Positions 1-6,846 of a stretch of DNA of 41,404 nucleotides are shown one piece after another; position 1 is the stretch's first letter, and each line of letters begins with the position of its first letter. A program made the translations under genes and the position numbers. The notes under the pieces are model-generated. The model was not told the DNA's origin. It saw only the letters and a program-made list of their open reading frames with translations, and searched no databases. This DNA comes from GCA-002688135 sp964536565 (GTDB lineage: Bacteria; Patescibacteriota; Patescibacteriia; Magasanikbacterales; GCA-002688135), in NCBI GenBank assembly GCA_964536565.1, contig CAZHXK010000002.1, positions 1 through 41,404 on the forward strand. Reading direction: 5' to 3'.

Positions 1-83
1 AAAAAAAATGCAGAGAGCATTAGTGAGGGAATGATATATTTGAACATAGAGGTAGAATGCTATTTCCTCTATTGTAGCATATT

Positions 84-2156
84 TTATTCAGCCAGAAGAG
101 ACGTGCTTGTAAATACGTTGTTTGAAAGCGTAATAAGCTCAAGGTTTCCATCACCGTCAATGTCAGTAAGTTGTACGCGAGCACCCTGTGACGAATTAAC
201 TGATCCCGCAAAAAACTCTCGCTTGAGTGTTCCATTTCCTGAGAATACCTTCACGTGCGGTCCTCCACCCACTCCCGTACCTGTAATGATTTCACCATTT
301 CCAGCTGTCACAAAGACTCCGCCTCGAAAGTACGACATATATGTAAGCCATGAATTCAGATGCGTGTAGTTTTCAGACACAACATGCACACGAGGTACTG
401 CACCAGCTCCTGTTCCCAAAATAATTTCCGGAATGTTGTCATGATTGATGTCTGCTGCAGCAACATTTACTCCTACATACGAGGGAACCTGACGTACTCG
501 CTGCACGGGCCCGCGTTCTATACCAAAACGAGAATACACACGGTACTCTGGTGCGCCGGATACTCGCCCAATCACCAACTCTTTAATTCCATCATTTTCA
601 AAATCCGTAATCGCAAGAGAGAGCTCTCCGGTGTATCCCACGAACGGCTCCATAACACCCCGCAGCTTCGTACCACCACTCCATGTCTGCAGAAGTCCAT
701 TGTTTCCAGTTATCGTATCATCGATACCGTCGTTATCCAGATCAGCGATGAGCAACTGGGTTCCACCCTGAACCGCCTCATCGTAGGCGAAGAATCCGTT
801 ACGCTTCTTGGTTCCATCTACGTCATATACACGCACAAATGTTCCGTTGCTGTATCCGACGTTCTGGATTGAACCAAGTGGACGAAGAAGAATTTTCCCA
901 TCAAACCCATCAAGCTGCACAGACTCAACAATGCGTCCGTTATTGTGAACAGGATCTTGAATTCCTCGAATAGCCTCGAATTCACCCTGAAGATCGATGT
1001 ATTGTGATTCACCTGTCGCATTTACCACAGATACTCCATTAGCAAACTCGCGTTTCCATATGCCATCAGTAATGTTGTATTTCTCGTGATTGTCATGCTT
1101 CGCCTCACTCTTTGATGGTCCGAGATATGCGTCATATTCATCGTAGTGCCACGTTTCTGTATGAGTCGCATCCCCGCTATCAAAACTGTAATAGCCTTCG
1201 GTGAGTAGCGTACTCGTTAAACCGAATCGCATATGACGATAGTCCTGCTCGAAACCCGTGTTTGCTACATTTGTATTCAAAATTGAGACGTGTGGCTGCA
1301 TCGCCTTACTATCTGCCTCTCTTGTTTTATTTAAACCGTGTGCAAAACTGTCTTCGTCGAAATGTTCGTAAAGTGCACCATTAACATGTGGTGCGTACAC
1401 ATGGCCACCATTTCCAATTATGAGTGTGTTCGGATTAAGATATTTTGTCTTTTGAAACACCGCAACCATACCGTCACGCCATTGATTGTCGTTGTGAGGT
1501 CGTGTCAGATCGAGTCGTCCATTATTATCTAAATCCGTTCCCTGTGGCATGAACCACGAGATGTTGTCCCATGAGTTATCATAAAATACTCCGTCCCATA
1601 GACCAGTTGAAAGAATTTCATCGTTTACAAATTGCGGTAGAAAATCGTTCCACTTCTGTCCTCGTTCGTTTACTCCCGATCCCTCTGTGATATTCAAAAG
1701 ATATGTACCAGGCCACCAACTCATTCGATTTCCAGATGCATCTCTCAGCCACCATGAGTTATCAATAGAGTTGTATAGCTTATAACGAAGTGGCGCAGTT
1801 GTTGCTCGCGTTGGTGCATCGCGTCGAATCTCCTGTGATGTGATGTACGCCAAAATAGTAACATCAGGATTTTTACTTCGAATTCTCTTGATGAGTTGCG
1901 GTGAGTGATGTTGAACTTCCATATCCAACACAACCACATCCCACTGTGAGAGCGCATCTGCTTGTACTGTTGTCAGCTTCCACTCTAGGAAGACATTTGC
2001 GATTTTTGGGTAGTTATCTGTTAGCGCTGAGGTCTGCATCGGCACCATTGCCAACAAAAAAATGAGACCGAAAGTCCCACTCTTTAAGAAGGTGACTACT
2101 CTAGCTGTTTTTACGAGCTTTGATAGTTTTTTTGTATATGCCGACAAGCATTTCAT
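84..2156 (-). CDS. Secreted GHL15-like putative glycoside hydrolase with C-terminal FG-GAP repeats
   Basis: The mature part begins NVFLEWKLTT and contains LAYITSQEI, a Trp-rich stretch (WWLRDASGNRMSWWPG) and LWDGVFYDNSWDNISW. This pattern matches the putative TIM-barrel glycosidase family GHL15. The last roughly 250 residues carry about five FG-GAP/VCBS-type repeats (ADLDNDGIDD, TDFENDGIKE, ADINHDNIPE, TDIDGDGNLE), which usually form a calcium-binding beta-propeller. The N-terminus has Lys/Arg residues, a hydrophobic stretch (TFGLIFLLAMVP) and a possible cleavage after QTSA, so export is likely. The ATG at 2156 keeps the whole signal peptide and overlaps the upstream glycosyltransferase by 56 bases; an ATG at 2219 is also open. 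It is the last gene of the 84-6467 glycan operon and may trim or bind surface sugars. The family call is good; substrate and activity are unknown. Confidence 0.75.
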   Translation of the reverse strand: MKCLSAYTKKLSKLVKTARVVTFLKSGTFGLIFLLAMVPMQTSALTDNYPKIANVFLEWKLTTVQADALSQWDVVVLDMEVQHHSPQLIKRIRSKNPDVTILAYITSQEIRRDAPTRATTAPLRYKLYNSIDNSWWLRDASGNRMSWWPGTYLLNITEGSGVNERGQKWNDFLPQFVNDEILSTGLWDGVFYDNSWDNISWFMPQGTDLDNNGRLDLTRPHNDNQWRDGMVAVFQKTKYLNPNTLIIGNGGHVYAPHVNGALYEHFDEDSFAHGLNKTREADSKAMQPHVSILNTNVANTGFEQDYRHMRFGLTSTLLTEGYYSFDSGDATHTETWHYDEYDAYLGPSKSEAKHDNHEKYNITDGIWKREFANGVSVVNATGESQYIDLQGEFEAIRGIQDPVHNNGRIVESVQLDGFDGKILLRPLGSIQNVGYSNGTFVRVYDVDGTKKRNGFFAYDEAVQGGTQLLIADLDNDGIDDTITGNNGLLQTWSGGTKLRGVMEPFVGYTGELSLAITDFENDGIKELVIGRVSGAPEYRVYSRFGIERGPVQRVRQVPSYVGVNVAAADINHDNIPEIILGTGAGAVPRVHVVSENYTHLNSWLTYMSYFRGGVFVTAGNGEIITGTGVGGGPHVKVFSGNGTLKREFFAGSVNSSQGARVQLTDIDGDGNLELITLSNNVFTSTSLLAE

Positions 2157-3342
2157 AGTGCTTTTCAGGATCATTTGTGGTTTCAACCTGTTTGCGTGCT
2201 TTTTCACCCATTTTCTCACTTAAAGGCTTACTATAGCACAATTTTCGGGTTTTGTCAATCCATTGGGCCATATCTTGGTGGTCGCATAAGAAGCCTGTTT
2301 TGCCATCGATAATCATCTCAGGGATACCTCCCAATCGCGATCCTATAGCAGCACGACCGTGTGCAAACATCTCCAGTAATGACAGCGGATAATTCTCATA
2401 CCATTGTGACGGAATGAGCAAAAAAGAAGCACTATCTCGCAGCTTTTTGAGTCGCGCTTTCGACACATGTCCATGTAGTTTTACATTGCCGAGCTTCTGA
2501 CTTTTGATGGTGTACTCCACATGAGTTCGCAATGGCCCATCTCCCGCAACGTCAAACGTGATATCTGGAAATTCCTTAGCTATCTTCAATACCACATCAA
2601 TCCCCTTTTCATCAGCCAGTCGCCCTGCATACAGAACATGCTTGCCAGGCTTAGTGATTTTTCCACTCACTTCCATACCATAATGAAGTACGTCGATATT
2701 TTTTGGAGTTCTCCCCCATTCGACATGCTTCTTTTTCATGAAGGCACTTGGAGCAATGAATCTATCGATGTAGTTGTCGTACCAGCCAAATACTGATTGT
2801 GCGTACATTTCAGTCGCGACAACAGCAGATGCCGCCTTAGAATTGAAAACGCATTTGAATTTTACAGCGTTGTAATACTTACGTCCTTTGCATCGTTCGC
2901 AAATGCTCCCCTGTGTGAACATGGCATGATTTGGACACAGACGCTTGTAATCGTGGAGTGTTTGTACAACAGGAATATTGTGACGACGAAGCACACCAAG
3001 AATGCTCGGCGATAGGTGATGGTAGATGTTGTGGATGTGAGCTATATCAAACTCTTCGTCTTGCAAAAGCTGGTCTAGTTTTTTTGCAGCTTCTTTCGCG
3101 TAAATGATATTGAGCGCCTCCTTAATTTTTGCCGGTGAAAGTTTCTTCTTATAGTCCTCGTTAGAAATATTCCGCTCTTTGATGAAGTACTTCTTGTATC
3201 GTGTCTTGATATTATTCTTATGATCCATCCCAAAATAACTCACGTCGTGACCATGTTTTTTGAGTGCATCTGCAATATCAATCGCGTAAACGTCTGCTCC
3301 ACCATGCCGATACCAGAATTTGTTTATTTGGAGAATCTTCAT
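2101..3342 (-). CDS. Glycosyltransferase family 4 (GT-B fold)
   Basis: This is a 413-residue GT-B glycosyltransferase. The N-terminal domain opens MKILQINKFWYRHGGADVYA, with the glycine-rich acceptor-side loop, and contains HIHNIYHHLSP and LHDYKRLCPNH, common in GT4 enzymes. The C-terminal domain has VLYAGRLADEKGIDVV, FDVAGDGPL and the E-x7-E motif in ENYPLSLLE, which contacts the nucleotide-sugar donor. The Cys-rich stretch ICERCKGRKYYNAVKFKC near residue 150 is seen in some GT4 proteins. It would transfer a sugar onto a lipid-linked glycan at the cytoplasmic membrane. Its ATG overlaps the stop of the preceding methyltransferase (ATGA), so the two are translationally coupled. Donor and acceptor cannot be read from the sequence. 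Confidence 0.9.
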   Translation of the reverse strand: MKILQINKFWYRHGGADVYAIDIADALKKHGHDVSYFGMDHKNNIKTRYKKYFIKERNISNEDYKKKLSPAKIKEALNIIYAKEAAKKLDQLLQDEEFDIAHIHNIYHHLSPSILGVLRRHNIPVVQTLHDYKRLCPNHAMFTQGSICERCKGRKYYNAVKFKCVFNSKAASAVVATEMYAQSVFGWYDNYIDRFIAPSAFMKKKHVEWGRTPKNIDVLHYGMEVSGKITKPGKHVLYAGRLADEKGIDVVLKIAKEFPDITFDVAGDGPLRTHVEYTIKSQKLGNVKLHGHVSKARLKKLRDSASFLLIPSQWYENYPLSLLEMFAHGRAAIGSRLGGIPEMIIDGKTGFLCDHQDMAQWIDKTRKLCYSKPLSEKMGEKARKQVETTNDPEKHYEMLVGIYKKTIKARKNS

Positions 3343-3863
3343 ATGATATATCTATACACCGGAACATCTTCCTTGGTGGGCTTGTCGATCACATCTGGCT
3401 CCCACGGGTCGATTTTAAATACATACGAGACAATTCGTGTCCCTGACTTGCAGGACTCAATTAGTTTTTGTGCAAGTTTATTTTTCATTTGTGCTGGCAT
3501 ACCAAACGTATACACCACATCTGCATCACTAAGATCAGATTTGAAACAACTCTCATGTCGCACCGTGAACCGATCCTTCTTCCCCATCTTCTTTCGTATC
3601 TGCGAGACCAGCGCAAGAGGCCACGCTCGTTCAATACCAATAATATCCGCCTCGCTGTTGTCATGCATGTACAAGCTCACACGCCCATTTCCACATCCAA
3701 TTTCATACACTTTTTCTCCTGGCTGTGCATCTATAAGTTTGTGGATGCGACTCAAGTCTTTGGCGCGAGCAGGAACCCATGGCGCGAGCGAATGTCCTGC
3801 TATCCCCAGCGACAAAAGAATGAGAAATACGATTACAAGAATGACAAACAGAAATATGTTCAT
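3339..3863 (-). CDS. Membrane-anchored class I SAM-dependent methyltransferase
   Basis: This 174-residue protein starts with one transmembrane helix (residues 2-24) followed by a small Rossmann methyltransferase domain. Motif I is VYEIGCGNGRVSLYM, with IIGIERAW as the acidic residue after beta-2 and DADVVYTFGMP as the motif IV region. The family moves a methyl group from S-adenosylmethionine to protein, lipid or sugar targets. Here it sits between two GT4 genes, one base after the upstream gene and with a 4-base overlap onto the next. Methylation of a glycan or lipid carrier at the membrane is therefore plausible, but that is inference. The domain is short for the family and lacks an obvious substrate-binding insertion. 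Confidence 0.8.
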   Translation of the reverse strand: MNIFLFVILVIVFLILLSLGIAGHSLAPWVPARAKDLSRIHKLIDAQPGEKVYEIGCGNGRVSLYMHDNSEADIIGIERAWPLALVSQIRKKMGKKDRFTVRHESCFKSDLSDADVVYTFGMPAQMKNKLAQKLIESCKSGTRIVSYVFKIDPWEPDVIDKPTKEDVPVYRYII

Positions 3864-3864
3864 A

Positions 3865-5061
3865 TTAGCTTTTCACCTCGTCAGTAATAATCTTTTTGAG
3901 CGTATCGCCTGCCCGTGTCCATGTATATTCCTCACAAACTAAGTCTCGAGCTTTCTTTGGTAGGTTTTTTACATTCACCCCTGTTTCGATGAACCATCTT
4001 ATTCCCTTTTCAATTGCTTCGGGCTGGGATGAATCGAAAAGTAACCGCTTATCAAGTTTCGATAAAATCTCTGAGGTCGCGCCAACCGGTGTACCAAGAA
4101 CTGGTAATCCAGATGACAATGCTTCTAGCGTGGCTATTCCCAAACCTTCATATGCTCGAGTCGAAAGCACAAAACAATCAGATGCTTGATAGAACATATG
4201 TAGATCCTCTTCCTTGACGCGCCCCGTCAGAGTAATAGTATCTTCCAAGTCCATACGCTTGATCAGCTTCTCCAGCGGCTCCTTCAGAGGCCCATCACCA
4301 ACAATATATACTTTCAGATTCGGATAGTCTGGGGCAAGCTGCTTCACCGCTTTGATGAAATTTTTGAGCCCCATGCGCGGCACAAGACGGCGTACCGTAA
4401 GTAGGACGAACCTGTCTTCTGGAATTCCGATAATCGATCTGATAATGTTTTTTGCTTTTGTTGGAATGAAACGCTTTGCATCGATTCCTGTTGGAATCTG
4501 TAACGTCCTCTTTTTAGTAAATGGATAAATCCTGTTTACTAGCTTCTTGGAGTACTCCGATAATACGAGTACACGATCAGATCTTCGAAGTGTCTTCGTT
4601 TCTATATCCTCAAGCCATTTAATAAACGCCCAGCTGAAAATACGCTTCCATCCACCCTTACCTGTGATCCCTTGAAATTTTACTTCCTTTGGAACGGACG
4701 CATGGAACATATACAACACAGGAATACCTTCATATCGTTTTGTGTATACGTGTCCAATAGTCGGCTGATGAATGATAACAGCATCTGGCTGAACCTCTTT
4801 CATCACATCAGCAAGCAGATCAGCAGCTTGCGTGACATCCACGTAGCTTTGTCCGAGCGCATGTATGTGCCCAGTTCCATATCGACGAACCTGGACACCC
4901 TGAATAGTCTCCTTTTTCTTTGCAGTTGGTGTTCTTTTGGGAACGACTGCAGTAACTTTAAACCCGCGATCAGCCAGCTCTCGCGCTTGCTCAAAAGCAA
5001 CACGAGCACTACCCCCCAGACTATCCGGGAAAAATTGTTGTGCCAAAATCAGTATGTTCAT
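3865..5061 (-). CDS. Glycosyltransferase family 4 (GT-B fold)
   Basis: This is a 398-residue GT4 enzyme. The N-terminal half opens ILILAQQFFPDSLGGSARVA, with the GG loop, and contains PDAVIIHQPTIGHVY. The C-terminal donor domain has LLTVRRLVPRMGLKNFIKA, VYIVGDGPLKEPLE, and the E-x7-E motif in YEGLGIATLEALSSG, followed by the usual PVLGTPVGATSEI. It shares the general layout of the GT4 at 2101-3342 but is clearly a different protein. It overlaps the O-antigen-ligase-like gene by 4 bases and is followed one base later by the methyltransferase gene, so it lies inside one transcription unit. Sugar specificity is unknown. Confidence 0.9.
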   Translation of the reverse strand: MNILILAQQFFPDSLGGSARVAFEQARELADRGFKVTAVVPKRTPTAKKKETIQGVQVRRYGTGHIHALGQSYVDVTQAADLLADVMKEVQPDAVIIHQPTIGHVYTKRYEGIPVLYMFHASVPKEVKFQGITGKGGWKRIFSWAFIKWLEDIETKTLRRSDRVLVLSEYSKKLVNRIYPFTKKRTLQIPTGIDAKRFIPTKAKNIIRSIIGIPEDRFVLLTVRRLVPRMGLKNFIKAVKQLAPDYPNLKVYIVGDGPLKEPLEKLIKRMDLEDTITLTGRVKEEDLHMFYQASDCFVLSTRAYEGLGIATLEALSSGLPVLGTPVGATSEILSKLDKRLLFDSSQPEAIEKGIRWFIETGVNVKNLPKKARDLVCEEYTWTRAGDTLKKIITDEVKS

Positions 5062-6467
5062 GTTTTTGTATTAAACTTCCACTTTCCGTACAAGACCACC
5101 CACGCAAGACCAACCGGGAACCATAACTTAGCATTAAAATACGATGTGTTAAATACCTGAAATGCGAGCGCACCAATCAGTGTGATATATGTAGCGAGTA
5201 TGAGGTTGCGATAATCTTTATTTTGAGACTCATGCCACGTGCGTGCCAATAGAAACAGCATGCGCATGAAGAACATAATGAAGAACACGAGGCCAATAAT
5301 TCCTGTCTCAAATAACAGTTTTTGCCCAAATCCATGAGCTTCGATCGGCCCACCATATTCGAGACTAAATGCAGTAGAGAGCCCAAGCGTAGGAATGAAC
5401 GTGCCGATACCACGCCCGATCCATGGTGTTTGTGCTGCCTGAATGAGCGAGAATCTTGTGAGGTCGAGTCGCGAGTCTGTCGATAGCTTCACAAAATCAC
5501 TTGCTGAAAAGATTGCCATATAACTCACTAATATTGCTCCCACAATGAGTAGTGGCCATGCACGGAGTAGTTTGTGAGACAAGTCGCGCGGTCTTATAAA
5601 CCACCATAATGCAATTAACTGTACCACCAAGACAATCCAAGCTGTTCTACCAAATGTGAGAAGTGTAATGATAATCATTGAAATACCTGCAAGCATGTAC
5701 CACTTTTTGAAATGCTCGTGCGTGTGCGTAGCAACGTAAAAAGTTAACGGAATAGTCGTAACGAGAAATTCAGACAGCAGGTTATGGTTTGTACCAATCG
5801 GAGCGATTCCTGCAAACACGAATGGCGATACTCGCCGCCATATTCCCCAGAACGGTTCACCTACAAAGAGCGATATTGCGCCGAATATAGCGACTAGAAT
5901 TCCTGACCATACAAACACATGAATTATGGTGCGAAGATGTTTCTTTGTTCTGACCATCCAGAATGGAAGTGCGACAAACGCAATGTATGTAAACAACACA
6001 AACCTCATGAAGTACTGGAGGCTGACCATTTGCATGTCTCGAGGTGCCCGGAAAATTGAAAGTATTGCAACAAGTAAAAACGGGACGTACCACTTAAACG
6101 CCGGGAGGTGATCTTTAATATGATGATATATATGCTTTACTCTTTCGTAGTGCACGAGATACATGCCAAATACGATCGTAATCGTCAGTGCAATAAAATC
6201 TCCAATTGGCGCGTCCCAAACACCGATAAAAGGAAGTGACCGAAGAAAAGCAAATTCGCTAAAGTTAAATGTAAGCCCGACAAAGGGGATGAGAAAAATA
6301 GTCAGGTAGAGCAATGGATATTTGAATGCCCATGTAATAACGACGAGCGTAATGACACCAAATATTGACAGCGCGTATTCTGCAGGAAGAAAGGATAATA
6401 TTGCAGCAAAGCCAATAAGGCCCATTACAGCGGTTGCTTTACGCATGGGGTGAGACGCGGTGTTCAT
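5058..6467 (-). CDS. O-antigen ligase/polymerase-like polytopic membrane protein
   Basis: This 469-residue protein consists almost entirely of hydrophobic segments, roughly ten to twelve helices, with a longer outside loop between about residues 315 and 385. The motif TFGRTAWIVLVVQL and the loop motif WIGRGIGTFIPTLGLS match the Wzy/WaaL (O-antigen ligase) superfamily, which joins lipid-linked oligosaccharides to each other or to an acceptor. It is the first gene of the minus-strand glycan operon. A TATAAT box at 6476-6481 lies only 8 bases before the ATG, so the mRNA is probably leaderless. Whether it polymerises repeat units or ligates them, and to what, cannot be decided here. Confidence 0.85.
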   Translation of the reverse strand: MNTASHPMRKATAVMGLIGFAAILSFLPAEYALSIFGVITLVVITWAFKYPLLYLTIFLIPFVGLTFNFSEFAFLRSLPFIGVWDAPIGDFIALTITIVFGMYLVHYERVKHIYHHIKDHLPAFKWYVPFLLVAILSIFRAPRDMQMVSLQYFMRFVLFTYIAFVALPFWMVRTKKHLRTIIHVFVWSGILVAIFGAISLFVGEPFWGIWRRVSPFVFAGIAPIGTNHNLLSEFLVTTIPLTFYVATHTHEHFKKWYMLAGISMIIITLLTFGRTAWIVLVVQLIALWWFIRPRDLSHKLLRAWPLLIVGAILVSYMAIFSASDFVKLSTDSRLDLTRFSLIQAAQTPWIGRGIGTFIPTLGLSTAFSLEYGGPIEAHGFGQKLLFETGIIGLVFFIMFFMRMLFLLARTWHESQNKDYRNLILATYITLIGALAFQVFNTSYFNAKLWFPVGLAWVVLYGKWKFNTKT

Positions 6468-6475
6468 AGTTTGGT

Positions 6476-6504
6476 ATTATAGCTTGTTTTGGTGAATAAA
6501 TAAA
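6476..6504 (-). promoter_or_regulatory. Putative leaderless promoter of the glycan operon
   Basis: On the minus strand there is a perfect TATAAT -10 box (6476-6481) with a weak -35 (TTTATT, 6499-6504) at 17-base spacing. Only 8 bases separate the -10 from the ATG at 6467, so transcription should begin at or next to the start codon. Confidence 0.5.
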
Positions 6505-6530
6505 CTCTACTCACATCCTTATGCCCGCAA

Positions 6531-6559
6531 TTAAAAAAGCCCACGTATGTAACGTGAGC
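6531..6559 (-). terminator. Rho-independent terminator of the 37-residue peptide gene
   Basis: On the minus strand an 8-bp stem (6552-6559 with 6539-6546, one G-U pair) closes a 5-base loop and is followed by six Ts. It lies 14 bases after the stop of the small gene at 6574-6687. Confidence 0.75.
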
Positions 6560-6573
6560 ATTGTTCCTACATC

Positions 6574-6687
6574 TCATCGGTTGATATCATTATAGATATC
6601 AGACGGATCATGACTGTATAAATTGCATAACGACAGGAGTATCCAAATCGCGATGCATGTCATGAAAATATCAATTGCTAATTCCAT
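6574..6687 (-). CDS. Small 37-residue membrane peptide, own transcription unit
   Basis: This short frame encodes a 37-residue peptide starting MELAIDIFMTCIAIWILLSL. It has one hydrophobic helix (about residues 4-23) with two cysteines and a polar, acidic tail ending SDIYNDINR. Three independent signals surround it: a promoter (TTGACA-17-TAGTTT at 6724-6752), a purine-rich ribosome-binding site (GGGGAG, 7 bases before the ATG) and a terminator at 6531-6559. That makes translation likely despite the size. I do not recognise the family. The layout resembles type I toxin peptides or small envelope-stress peptides, but no antisense RNA or antitoxin is obvious, so no function is assigned. Confidence 0.6.
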   Translation of the reverse strand: MELAIDIFMTCIAIWILLSLCNLYSHDPSDIYNDINR

Positions 6688-6723
6688 TGTACTCCCCTCT
6701 CTGAGCACTCTACACTTATTACA

Positions 6724-6752
6724 AAACTACATCTCCAGCACCCTTCTGTCAA
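6724..6752 (-). promoter_or_regulatory. Sigma-70-type promoter for the 37-residue peptide gene
   Basis: On the minus strand, a perfect TTGACA (6747-6752), a 17-base spacer and TAGTTT (6724-6729) precede the ribosome-binding site and ATG of the small gene by about 35 bases. Confidence 0.6.
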
Positions 6753-6807
6753 TACAGAAAGGTCACTCAAGTATCTCCGCTATTTTTAAGTACCCTGCTT
6801 TCAAAGA

Positions 6808-6838
6808 TTAAAAAGCCCTACTTCCGTAGAAGTAGGGC
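6808..6838 (-). terminator. Rho-independent terminator of the MopE-repeat lipoprotein gene
   Basis: A perfect 10-bp stem (6815-6824 with 6829-6838) with a 4-base loop is followed on the minus strand by TTTTTAA, 9 bases after the lipoprotein gene ends. Confidence 0.9.
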
Positions 6839-6846
6839 AGTTGATT

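Noticed and set aside
1..83. Terminator after the glycan operon
   Set aside because: TAGAGG/CCTCTA (49-73) can form a hairpin but is not followed by a T-run on the minus strand, so it is not called.
360..872. 170-residue plus-strand frame opposite the GHL15-like gene
   Set aside because: Shadow of the minus-strand gene, which shows FG-GAP repeats and operon context.
3339..3341. Alternative genetic code 25 (TGA as glycine)
   Set aside because: TGA ends genes at 3339, 6574 and 38640 with proper overlaps or terminators, and coding frames do not continue through in-frame TGA.
3220..3942. 240-residue plus-strand frame opposite the methyltransferase and glycosyltransferase
   Set aside because: Shadow frame without motifs; the minus-strand genes have clear signatures and coupled overlaps.
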